This document shows, piece by piece, positions 7,962 through 15,612 of a DNA stretch of 57,259 nucleotides. The notes under the pieces are model-generated. The model had not been told where the DNA came from and ran no database searches. It saw only the letters and a program-made list of their open reading frames with translations. The stretch covers positions 1 through 57,259 of the forward strand of contig JAZNJH010000010.1 in NCBI GenBank assembly GCA_045577925.1, in the 5' to 3' direction. The position numbers were made by a program, and so were the translations under genes. Position 1 is the stretch's first letter, and each line of letters opens with the position of its first letter. This stretch comes from UBA4717 sp045577925 (GTDB taxonomy: Bacteria; Bacillota; Clostridia; Oscillospirales; CAG-272).

Positions 7962-8945
7962 TTATTTCCCCTTCATTTCCTTTTTGTATAAGTCAAACTC
8001 CTTCAGAAAATATATTTTTGAAGGATCGCACGTAAAGCTCTGAGCAGACAGATAATCAAACTCTGAGCCGCTTTTCTCGTATGAGAAGCAGAGCTTATAT
8101 GCATAAAGCGCCTGATATGCGTATCCGGCCTTACGGTCGTCCTTATTTATACCGTACTTGCCGTCCCCAAGAAGCGGATGGCCGACAGACGACATATGCG
8201 CTCTTATCTGATGTGTTTTTCCCGTTATAAGCTCTATTTCAAGAAGCGACAGATCGCCTTTTTGTTCAAGCAGCTTATATTTTGTTATTATTTCCTTATA
8301 TCCTGCCGCACTTTTTTCTTTGATATCAACTATATTCTTGTCAGAATCCTTTTTAAGATACCCGACAAGCGTGTCCTCGCGCTTGGGCATTTTTCCGTGC
8401 ACGGCGCACAGATAGTATTTATCAAGCTCGTGCATTTTGATCTTTTCATTGAAAAAGCGCAGTGCCGCCGCAGTTTTCGCCGCGAGTACTATTCCGCCCG
8501 TGTTTCTGTCTATACGGTTGCAGAGGGCGGGAGCAAACGACTGCTCATTATCAGGGTCGTATTCGCCCTTCTTATAAAGATAAGCTTTGATATGTCCTAT
8601 AAGCGTATTAACCTCTTCGTTTTCATCGGAATGAACGATGAGCCCCGGCTGCTTGTTAACAAGCATTATATTCTCATCCTCATACACCACGTCGATCGAC
8701 GGCTTTAATTTCATAAAAGCCCTCTCTGCGGCATCAGACTCGAAAAATTCTTCGGCAATGAAAAGCTGTACCGTATCGCCCTCCAAAAGTACGTATCCCG
8801 GTTCTGTACGCTTGCGGTTTACCTTTATTTTCTTTGTTCGTATCGATTTATATAAAAGCGACATCGGAAAAGCCTTGAGCGTTTTTGTAACAAACTTGTC
8901 AAGCCTTTGCCCCGCATCGTTTTTACCTATGTAAAGAGTTCTCAT
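7962..8945 (-). CDS. RluA-family 23S rRNA pseudouridine synthase with S4 domain
   Basis: 327 residues from the ATG at 8945 (MRTLYIGKNDAGQRLDKFV). An upstream in-frame TTG at 8957 adds four residues and has no better ribosome site. The N-terminal S4 RNA-binding domain covers about residues 1-70, and the catalytic domain follows with the motif NRIDRNTGGIVLAAKT, in which the Asp of RIDRNTGG is the expected nucleophile, and with GKTHQIRAHM near the C-terminal third. The family isomerises specific uridines in 23S rRNA. It lies downstream of upp with an imperfect hairpin between them, and directly upstream of the LtaS-like gene. The exact target uridine cannot be deduced. Confidence 0.92.
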   Translation of the reverse strand: MRTLYIGKNDAGQRLDKFVTKTLKAFPMSLLYKSIRTKKIKVNRKRTEPGYVLLEGDTVQLFIAEEFFESDAAERAFMKLKPSIDVVYEDENIMLVNKQPGLIVHSDENEEVNTLIGHIKAYLYKKGEYDPDNEQSFAPALCNRIDRNTGGIVLAAKTAAALRFFNEKIKMHELDKYYLCAVHGKMPKREDTLVGYLKKDSDKNIVDIKEKSAAGYKEIITKYKLLEQKGDLSLLEIELITGKTHQIRAHMSSVGHPLLGDGKYGINKDDRKAGYAYQALYAYKLCFSYEKSGSEFDYLSAQSFTCDPSKIYFLKEFDLYKKEMKGK

Positions 8946-8958
8946 ATATTTGACCAAT

Positions 8959-8989
8959 CAAGGGTATATTGCTATGCAACACACCCTTG
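8959..8989 (-). other. Imperfect hairpin between upp and the pseudouridine synthase gene
   Basis: CAAGGGT pairs with ACCCTTG and an inner TTGC pairs with GCAA around a short loop, with a symmetric three-base internal loop. It starts about ten bases after the upp stop and is not followed by a T run, so it looks like a processing or stability element rather than a terminator. Confidence 0.45.
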
Positions 8990-9000
8990 GATTCAATATT

Positions 9001-9630
9001 TTATTTTGTTCCGAAAAGTCTGTCTCCGGCATCTCCAAGTCCGGGCAAGATATACGCGTGATCATCGAGCTTTTCATCAAGTGCCGCAACGAAAATATCA
9101 ACCTCGGGGTGATCAGACAATACCTTATTCACTCCGTCGGGTGCGGCAACGAGAGACATAAGCCTTAAATTCGTGCAACCCTTTTCCTTCAAGAGCCTTA
9201 TAGCGTCGCTGGCACTGCCGCCCGTTGCAAGCATCGGGTCAACTACAATGACTATTCTCTCCTCTATATCCATGGGAAGCTTGCAGTAATACTCTACAGG
9301 CTCGTGAGTTGCAGGATCTCTGTACAAGCCTATGTGACCTACCTTGGCAACGGGTACAAGGCTTAACAGCCCGTCCACCATGCCGAGTCCTGCCCTGAGT
9401 ATCGGAACGATCGCAAGCTTTTTGCCGGCTATCGTTTTTGCCGTCATTCTGGACATCGGAGTTTCTATTTCCACGTCCTTCAGCGGAAGATCGCGCGTGA
9501 GCTCATAGCCCATAAACATTGCAACTTCCTCAAGAAGCTCTCTGAAATCCTTGCTTCCGGTTTTCTTGCTTCTCATTATAGTCAGCTTATGCTGGATCAT
9601 AGGATGATCGATTATATGAAGTCCGCCCAA
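9001..9630 (-). CDS. upp: Uracil phosphoribosyltransferase
   Basis: 209 residues, the usual length. It converts uracil and PRPP to UMP in pyrimidine salvage. The PRPP loop VDPMLATGGSA is intact, as are PILRAGLGMVDG near the middle and the C-terminal uracil-binding GLGDAGDRLFGTK end. The start is a TTG at 9630 (reading MGGLHIIDHP), supported by GGAGGG seven to eight bases upstream. A promoter (TTGTAA, 17 bases, TATAAT) precedes it. It is the first gene of a minus-strand group with the pseudouridine synthase and the LtaS-like gene. No uracil permease or PyrR site is seen. Confidence 0.97.
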   Translation of the reverse strand: MGGLHIIDHPMIQHKLTIMRSKKTGSKDFRELLEEVAMFMGYELTRDLPLKDVEIETPMSRMTAKTIAGKKLAIVPILRAGLGMVDGLLSLVPVAKVGHIGLYRDPATHEPVEYYCKLPMDIEERIVIVVDPMLATGGSASDAIRLLKEKGCTNLRLMSLVAAPDGVNKVLSDHPEVDIFVAALDEKLDDHAYILPGLGDAGDRLFGTK

Positions 9631-9667
9631 TCTTATGCCCTCCGTTTAAAATCATAAACTAACAGTT

Positions 9668-9696
9668 ATTATACAACAGATGCACTCCTTTTACAA
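9668..9696 (-). promoter_or_regulatory. Promoter of the upp group
   Basis: Minus strand TTGTAA (complement of 9691-9696), 17-base spacer, perfect TATAAT (complement of 9668-9673), about 38 bases before the TTG start. Confidence 0.65.
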
Positions 9697-9738
9697 GTAC
9701 CCGTGTATATTTTTTATATTTTATTAACAGTTAACAGA

Positions 9739-10875
9739 TCAGCGTGAAAGCTTGAATGCATATCTGTCTGCCGCAAAGCCCGAAGCGTTGTATAGCACGA
9801 GTGCATCGGTAACGTCGCCTGTCTGCTTTGCATATTCTGATACACCGAGGTTAAAGTATCTTAAATCAACAACGTATATCTTCTCAAAATGAGAAGTCAG
9901 AAAAGGTATCAGGCAGTTTGCATATGAATCCTTGGCAAGCATGAGTACACGTCCATTTTCAAGCGACGTGTTGATCTCGATAAGCGCATCGTTTCCGCCG
10001 AGAAAATACGCGTACTTATCTCGCGTGTCAAGCTTTGTGCTGTCATAGAGTGTATCCGTAACCTTAGCTCCGAGATTGTAGCTTACGTTTATAGGATTTT
10101 CACTTAAGGGCTCGTATTTCACCATAACGTCAGGCTCTGTTTTTATATTAAGCTTGGCGATAACCGTACCGAGAAAATCCTCGCTTAGCACAACACGCTC
10201 AAAATTCTCTTTTGAAAGCGGCTCAAAGCCAAGTTCTTTTATAATTTCGCTATACGCATAATACGCTCCGTCGGTAGTCCAGTGGTGATCGGTGCGGTAA
10301 AATATATATTCGTCTTTATGCTCTGTTAGTATTTCTCTGAGATCGACGAAGGAGTCGCCCAGAATCTCTGCCATATCATCAAGCGTGGCATTCCAGTCAA
10401 ATTCATCGTTGAATTTGGGAAGCTTGTCTTCAAGCACGACCGAAGCCGTCGGTGCTATTGACACAAGCACCTTCCCGTCTGTCTGCGCCGACATATTATC
10501 GACGAAAGCTTTAAGGAAGCCTATATTTCTCTCAAGAAGCTCTGCGTCAACGTCGGCGTCTGATTTGTGCTCGATAAAATAGTTATCGTCTGCAAAATAC
10601 ACGCCGTTTGAAAGGGTCTTGCCCATCATGCGCTCAACACTTGATTTTATCTGTATCCACATGTCGCGCCATACGAACTGATCGGTTACAAAATCCTCAT
10701 ATCCTTTGGTAAAAGTGCCGTCAAACACACTTTGAATCGAAAAATCAGGCATCTGCGCAAGATTTCGGTTTTCGCTTTCAGATCTCTCGCGCACAGGATT
10801 TACCATGCTCGCAATAGTCAGAAAGGCAAGGGCGGCTATAAAAAATGCCGAAACGATTATTTTATATTTTTTCAT
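9739..10875 (-). CDS. DHHW-motif (AlgJ/AlgX-like) cell-surface acetylation protein
   Basis: 378 residues. An N-terminal membrane anchor or signal (residues about 5-24) is followed by an extracytoplasmic SGNH-like domain with the diagnostic motif Asp196-His197-His198-Trp199 in YRTDHHWTTDGAYYAY. Proteins of this family act with an MBOAT partner to put O-acetyl groups on exported polysaccharides. The MBOAT gene lies immediately upstream, 20 bases away, and a DUF4358-like lipoprotein sits before that. The polymer acetylated is unknown; teichoic acid, peptidoglycan-linked glycans or capsule are all possible. Confidence 0.85.
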   Translation of the reverse strand: MKKYKIIVSAFFIAALAFLTIASMVNPVRERSESENRNLAQMPDFSIQSVFDGTFTKGYEDFVTDQFVWRDMWIQIKSSVERMMGKTLSNGVYFADDNYFIEHKSDADVDAELLERNIGFLKAFVDNMSAQTDGKVLVSIAPTASVVLEDKLPKFNDEFDWNATLDDMAEILGDSFVDLREILTEHKDEYIFYRTDHHWTTDGAYYAYSEIIKELGFEPLSKENFERVVLSEDFLGTVIAKLNIKTEPDVMVKYEPLSENPINVSYNLGAKVTDTLYDSTKLDTRDKYAYFLGGNDALIEINTSLENGRVLMLAKDSYANCLIPFLTSHFEKIYVVDLRYFNLGVSEYAKQTGDVTDALVLYNASGFAADRYAFKLSR

Positions 10876-10895
10876 TTAACTATCCCGCCTTTCAC

Positions 10896-12308
10896 TCAGA
10901 ATCTGAAATACAAGAATGGATTATACGTCGAGTTTACAAGAAACGCAGTTGATATAATAATGAACAGTGCCATATATGCAATTCTGCCGCCTACCCACAA
11001 AACGGGCTTGTTTTCATTATCAAAGACTTTCTTTGCAAGCCTTGATGGCAGATCGGTTGCGGCGAAAGCGAATATTACAAACAACAGAATATTGTTCGTC
11101 AGCGTATAAAGAGCCGTCTGATCCCACGCGCCGTTTGCGCCAAACAGTGCGCCGAAGAAGCCGAATATATCCGCGTTTGATTCAAATACGAAGAACACCC
11201 AGCCAAATACAACTATAACGAGCGTATATACGTGTCCGACTATTGCAGGCAAGCGCGACAGAAGCTTTCCTAGGAAAAACTTTTCTATCAGAAGGAGTAA
11301 TCCATAGTAAAGTCCCCAGAACATAAAGTTCCAGTTGGCGCCGTGCCAGACACCCGTCAGAAGCCACACGATAAGAATATTTCTGATGTGGCCAAGTCTT
11401 GACGTTCTGTTTCCGCCAAGCGGTATATAAACGTAGTCTCTGAACCAGCTTCCAAGCGAAATATGCCATCTTCTCCAGAATTCGGTTATGCTCTTTGACA
11501 TATAGGGATAATTGAAGTTTTCAAGGAATTTGAAGCCGAAAATACGTCCAAGGCCTATCGCCATATCCGAATATCCCGAAAAATCGAAGTATATCTGGAA
11601 GGTGTATGCTATAATCGCAGTCCATGCACCAAGGGCGGAAAGATTGTCAAACGAGCCTGCCGTGAGGCTGTCAAATATCTCACCCGCCGTGTTTGCAAGA
11701 AGTATCTTCTTGCCAAGACCGACCGTGAAGCGCATAACGCCGCTTGAAAACATATCTGCATTTATTATAGGCTTTACAAGCTGCTCAGCTATCGTCTTAT
11801 ACTGAACTATCGGTCCTGCAATAAGCTGAGGGAAAAGTGATACGTATGCGCCGAATGAGATTATATTCTTCTGCGGCTCGGCATCGCCTCTGTATACGTC
11901 TATTGTGTAAGACATCGTCTGGAAAGTATAGAAGGATATACCGATCGGAAGCGCCACTCCCTTAAAAGGAATCGCGAGATCGAAAATTGCGTTTATATTG
12001 TTTACAACAAATCCCGCGTACTTAAAAAATCCAAGAAGCGCAAGATTTATGATAACCGACGATATAAGAGCCGCCTTTGCAAGCCTTATCTTTCCCTCTC
12101 GTTTATACTTGTCCACAAGAAGACCGTGCGTATAGTCAACAAGGGTTGAAAAGATCATAAGCACAACGTACACAGGCTCTCCCCATGCATAAAAAAGCAG
12201 GCTGAAGGCAAACAATATTAAATTTCTGACAGGCTTTGGTGATATAAAATACATCAAAAGCACAATCGGCAGATACCTGAACAAAAATACTACGCTGCTG
12301 AAAACCAC
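10896..12308 (-). CDS. MBOAT membrane O-acyltransferase (AlgI/DltB type)
   Basis: 470 residues if translation starts at the GTG at 12308 (VVFSSVVFLFRYLP). That start has GAGG seven bases upstream and matches the standard MVFSS-type opening; a longer frame to 12365 would begin inside a hairpin. About ten membrane segments are present. Landmarks are FDFSGYSDMAIGLGRIFG, EFWRRWHISLGSWFRDYVYIPLGG and the catalytic His322 in TGVWHGANWNFMFWG. The enzyme moves acyl groups across the membrane for modification of extracellular polymers by the DHHW protein encoded next. A strong hairpin separates it from the lipoprotein gene upstream, so expression may be partly uncoupled. Confidence 0.93.
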   Translation of the reverse strand: MVFSSVVFLFRYLPIVLLMYFISPKPVRNLILFAFSLLFYAWGEPVYVVLMIFSTLVDYTHGLLVDKYKREGKIRLAKAALISSVIINLALLGFFKYAGFVVNNINAIFDLAIPFKGVALPIGISFYTFQTMSYTIDVYRGDAEPQKNIISFGAYVSLFPQLIAGPIVQYKTIAEQLVKPIINADMFSSGVMRFTVGLGKKILLANTAGEIFDSLTAGSFDNLSALGAWTAIIAYTFQIYFDFSGYSDMAIGLGRIFGFKFLENFNYPYMSKSITEFWRRWHISLGSWFRDYVYIPLGGNRTSRLGHIRNILIVWLLTGVWHGANWNFMFWGLYYGLLLLIEKFFLGKLLSRLPAIVGHVYTLVIVVFGWVFFVFESNADIFGFFGALFGANGAWDQTALYTLTNNILLFVIFAFAATDLPSRLAKKVFDNENKPVLWVGGRIAYMALFIIISTAFLVNSTYNPFLYFRF

Positions 12309-12329
12309 GATTAAGCCTCGTCTTTCTCT

Positions 12330-12367
12330 AAAATTTTTGCCGGTCCCGGCTTTCGGGACCGGCAAAA
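12330..12367 (-). terminator. Strong GC-rich hairpin between the lipoprotein and MBOAT genes
   Basis: A 10-bp GC stem (GCCGGTCCCG/CGGGACCGGC, 12339-12348 and 12354-12363), extendable by A-T pairs, is followed on the minus strand by AAAAATTTT. The T run is short and displaced, so partial termination or RNA processing is more likely than a full stop. Confidence 0.5.
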
Positions 12368-12399
12368 GCTTTAAACCGGATATTTGATTTGAATTTTTA

Positions 12400-13059
12400 T
12401 TATTTGATAAGGAGCTCTTCTATCTTGGAAACTACCTTTTCGTTGTTTTCAACAGCAACGTTGTATGCACCGTTTTCGTCGTCCATATATTCATCTCCAA
12501 CTACACCGAGCATAAGGAAGAATACGTAGTCACCTGCTCTGTATACTCTGGACGCGTTAACCTTGGGAACGTTCGCAGGGTACTGGAGAGAGTTTTCAAC
12601 AACGTAGGTTCTGTAATCGTTAAGAGCACTCTCGACGTTATCAGCCTGACCGTCAGCAGCCTTTATTGCAATAAGAGTATCAACGTGGAAGCTAATCATG
12701 GGGATCTCTGCAACATAGCTTTCGATCCATTCGGGCTTTACGCCGTAGGTCATTTCAAGATATTCCGTATCAAGAGGCATTGAAGGGAGATAGTTTTCTC
12801 CAAAGAGATCCTTGATAGCTGTGTGAATATCCTCGAGGGCTACGTCGTTTGTTTCAGCTGTGGGCTTGCTTTCAATAAGCTCGATGTCGGTTGTAAAGCC
12901 TGCGTCATTGTTCTCAGCAGAATCATCAATAACATCGCTCTCGATAGCAGTATCGAGAACTGTATCGTCGCTTGTCTGATCATCCTTTGCACCGGAGCAT
13001 CCGGCGAAGCTTGCCATAACCATAATAAGAGCAAGTATAAGTGCAAGTAATTTTTTCAT
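12400..13059 (-). CDS. Lipoprotein, DUF4358-like, of the surface O-acylation set
   Basis: 219 residues. A lipoprotein signal ends in ASFAGC with the lipidated Cys21, followed by an acidic Asp/Ser-rich linker (about residues 24-75) and a compact domain from about 76 to 219. The size, linker and neighbours fit DUF4358 lipoproteins, which in Clostridia often accompany MBOAT and DHHW genes. The molecular role is unknown; a membrane-anchored accessory of the acetylation machinery is inferred from context. GGAGG lies ahead of the ATG. The leader just upstream (13060-13110) contains two small back-to-back hairpins. Confidence 0.75.
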   Translation of the reverse strand: MKKLLALILALIMVMASFAGCSGAKDDQTSDDTVLDTAIESDVIDDSAENNDAGFTTDIELIESKPTAETNDVALEDIHTAIKDLFGENYLPSMPLDTEYLEMTYGVKPEWIESYVAEIPMISFHVDTLIAIKAADGQADNVESALNDYRTYVVENSLQYPANVPKVNASRVYRAGDYVFFLMLGVVGDEYMDDENGAYNVAVENNEKVVSKIEELLIK

Positions 13060-13140
13060 TTCGTTTTACCTCCGTGCCGTTTCGGCAGATTATCGCTTTG
13101 CGATATTTTTTATATTTTTTCCGGGCATAAGATAATATAT

Positions 13141-14223
13141 TCATGCCCGTCTACGCTTGATTTTTCCCTTGACTGTGTCCCAGACAAGGCTTGACGCTAC
13201 CGTGTACAGCGCAAGTACAGTCACGGTTACCATGAGTCTTTGACCAATATCAAAAGTAGTGTAGTCAAGATGTCGCCTTGTTAAAAGGATCACAAGTATA
13301 TGGGATAAATAAAGCATATAGCTCGAATTGTCTGCCGATTTTATTATTTTTGAAACCGCTCTCGGCAAAGCGGTATGCTTTTCACTAAAGCCTGCCATAA
13401 ACGTCAGAGACGCTGATATTGCAGACACACAGTACGCAAAATGAAGCGTATCGCACCAATGTATGTATGCTCTTCCAGATATGCTTATATACGACAGTAT
13501 CAGATTTGAGAGCGAAAGGATCGCAAACATCGTATACACCGCTATCTTTGCATTTCTCAGCTTCTCAATAACATCTCTGTAATTCATACCCACGGCCGCT
13601 CCGCCTATAAAGTAGAATATATAGGTTGTAAACAGCCTGTCGTTATACGCAAAAGTGAAGTCCGGTGATATTATTGAGATCACGTGCGGCAGATACTGCC
13701 CGAGCAAAAGGGATATAAAGAGCGAATAGATAAGCGCAAGATATGGCGAGCATTTCTTAAAAAGCTTAGCGATAAACGGCGTCAGAATATACATCTGACA
13801 TATGATTATCACAAAATAGAAGTGCGCCACAAGGTCGCCTATGAAAACGTATCTTAAAAGGTCTGCGGCTGAAAACTCATACCACCCTATTGCTATAAAA
13901 TAAAGGTAGTATATGACAACCCACAAAAGATATGGTATCACAACACGCTTTGCTCTGTCAATATAAAAACGCGTGATTTTCATATCAGAGCGGTCTTTCA
14001 AAAACAGCTTTAGTCCGCTTAAAAACACAAAGCCCTGAGTTACAAACTGAAAAAGCTTCCAGGGAGCGTAAACAGAAAAGTACTGAAGCGACGTGCGCTC
14101 AAGAGCCGTTATCGGCTCTGAAAGTATATGCACGCATATGACCATAACACAAAAAAGCACGTTTAAATATGAAAGCTCATAAAGTCTTTTGCTTTTATTA
14201 TAATCGCCTGCCAATACCCTCAT
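13141..14223 (-). CDS. Acyltransferase 3-family membrane protein
   Basis: About 360 residues with roughly ten membrane segments. The opening NVLFCVMVICVHILSEP, with His in the first membrane segment, and the following RAKRVVIPYLLW are typical of Acyl_transf_3 (OafA/OatA-type) enzymes, which O-acylate surface glycans. No extracytoplasmic SGNH domain follows, so it is the short type. The start is uncertain: the ATG at 14223 is directly preceded by GAGGAG with no spacing, while a TTG at 14214 would have that same site at good spacing, and a TTG at 14235 is also in frame. It lies between gpsA and the lipoprotein gene on the same strand and may belong to the same envelope-modifying group. Confidence 0.8.
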   Translation of the reverse strand: MRVLAGDYNKSKRLYELSYLNVLFCVMVICVHILSEPITALERTSLQYFSVYAPWKLFQFVTQGFVFLSGLKLFLKDRSDMKITRFYIDRAKRVVIPYLLWVVIYYLYFIAIGWYEFSAADLLRYVFIGDLVAHFYFVIIICQMYILTPFIAKLFKKCSPYLALIYSLFISLLLGQYLPHVISIISPDFTFAYNDRLFTTYIFYFIGGAAVGMNYRDVIEKLRNAKIAVYTMFAILSLSNLILSYISISGRAYIHWCDTLHFAYCVSAISASLTFMAGFSEKHTALPRAVSKIIKSADNSSYMLYLSHILVILLTRRHLDYTTFDIGQRLMVTVTVLALYTVASSLVWDTVKGKIKRRRA

Positions 14224-14328
14224 CTCCTCTGTCAAGAGCTGTTTTTCACATTATCGGGATAGGCTTTGTTTTTTCGAGCCAATCCTTATTCGTATGAGTT
14301 TTAAAAAACACTCACTCTTTTTTGTTTT

Positions 14329-15324
14329 TTAGTTTTCGTCTTTAAGAGGCCTTGACATTATGTCGCCAAGCGCATCCGACGGACGTTTGTTTTCATAAAG
14401 AATTTTATAAAGTTCACTCGTTATGGGCATTTCAAAATCATAGTTTGCAAGGTCTTCATATACTACCTTGCAGGAGTATACTCCCTCTACCGTTTTCTGA
14501 TTCTCTTCAAAAAAATCCTTAGTTCCGTTTTTCTTTCCTATATAAAGACCTGCCTGGTAGTTTCTCGAATGCTCGCTGAAGCAGGTAACAACAAGGTCGC
14601 CAACTCCCGTAAGTCCCATCAAGGTTTTAGCATCTCCGCCCTTTGCAAGCGCATATCTCGTCATCTCGGCAAGGCCGCGCGTTACAAGCGCCGCTTTTGC
14701 ATTATCGCCATATCCCTGACCGACGAGCATACCGGATGCAAGCGCGATAACGTTTTTCATGGCAGAGCCGTACTCAGCGCCTATCTCATCAGTGTTTACG
14801 TACAGTCTTATATAACTATTGGAAAATATCTCCTGTACTCTGCGCGCGGCAGATGCATCAACCGACACCGCACAAAGAGACGTGAGCCTGCGAAGTATTA
14901 CCTCCTCCGCGTGGCTCGGTCCTATAACCGATACAACAGGTGTTGTTACAATATCTCCTATAACTCTGCGCACCGTATCCGACATACGGTTGTTGGTATT
15001 CGGGTCAAATCCCTTGCTTACGTTTACAACTATAACGTCTTTGCCTATATAAGGGCGCGCCGATTCAAGAACACTTGACACAAACCTTGTTGGCACGGCT
15101 ATTACCAAAAGCCCGGCTTTGTCAAGCGCAAAACGCAGATCACTTGTTGCGCTTATCCCCTTTGCAAGAACAAGATCGCCAAAATATTTTCTGTTATATC
15201 CGTCATTTATATCGTCGATCTCGCTTTTTTCAATGCCGTACATTATAACTTCATTAGAATTGTCGGCAAGCACCTGGGCAATAGCAGTACCCCAGCTTCC
15301 CGTTCCAAGTATTGCAATTTTCAT
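14329..15324 (-). CDS. gpsA: Glycerol-3-phosphate dehydrogenase (NAD(P)+)
   Basis: 331 residues, the normal length. It reduces dihydroxyacetone phosphate to sn-glycerol 3-phosphate for phospholipid and glycerophosphate-polymer synthesis. The Rossmann motif ILGTGSWGTA (residues about 4-13), the segment GPSHAEEV and the catalytic-domain block EYGSAMKNVIALASG are intact. Its product would feed the phosphatidylglycerol used by the LtaS-like enzyme encoded about 7 kb away. A promoter (TTGCAA, 17 bases, TATCAT) precedes it. It is transcribed with or near the acyltransferase 3 gene downstream. Confidence 0.97.
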   Translation of the reverse strand: MKIAILGTGSWGTAIAQVLADNSNEVIMYGIEKSEIDDINDGYNRKYFGDLVLAKGISATSDLRFALDKAGLLVIAVPTRFVSSVLESARPYIGKDVIVVNVSKGFDPNTNNRMSDTVRRVIGDIVTTPVVSVIGPSHAEEVILRRLTSLCAVSVDASAARRVQEIFSNSYIRLYVNTDEIGAEYGSAMKNVIALASGMLVGQGYGDNAKAALVTRGLAEMTRYALAKGGDAKTLMGLTGVGDLVVTCFSEHSRNYQAGLYIGKKNGTKDFFEENQKTVEGVYSCKVVYEDLANYDFEMPITSELYKILYENKRPSDALGDIMSRPLKDEN

Positions 15325-15380
15325 TATATACTCCCCAAAAACAAGGTGTAAAAGCAGTCAAATGACTACCATTACTTAAT

Positions 15381-15409
15381 ATGATACTACATTTACATAA
15401 ATTTTGCAA
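15381..15409 (-). promoter_or_regulatory. Promoter of gpsA
   Basis: Minus strand TTGCAA (complement of 15404-15409), 17-base spacer, TATCAT (complement of 15381-15386), about 60 bases before the start. Confidence 0.5.
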
Positions 15410-15537
15410 GAGCTAAACGCATATTACAAAAAACGGTGTGTTTTCCCAATATTTTAGATGTTTTTCTAATTTTATCATTTTATATTTGTTTAAATATACA
15501 AAATTTTCCGTTTTGACTTGTATCACACATAATTATA

Positions 15538-15567
15538 TTGACATAGAATGGCTTGGAATGCTATAAT
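15538..15567 (+). promoter_or_regulatory. Promoter of the secreted NlpC/P60-like protein gene
   Basis: Perfect TTGACA (15538-15543) and perfect TATAAT (15562-15567) with an 18-base spacer, about 45 bases before the start at 15613. Confidence 0.75.
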
Positions 15568-15612
15568 ATTTATAGCAAATAATAACTATTTTCCCTGAGG
15601 AGGGCATGAGCT

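Noticed and set aside
12309..12365. N-terminal extension of the MBOAT protein
   Set aside because: It would be translated from a GC hairpin; the GTG at 12308 has a Shine-Dalgarno site and the standard family opening.
13108..13146. CGGGCAT/ATGCCCG hairpin as a terminator of the acyltransferase 3 gene
   Set aside because: The stem overlaps the stop codon, the loop is long, and no T run follows on the minus strand.
14236..14328. Possible terminator of gpsA in an A/T-rich gap
   Set aside because: Only a four-pair stem could be built, too weak to report.
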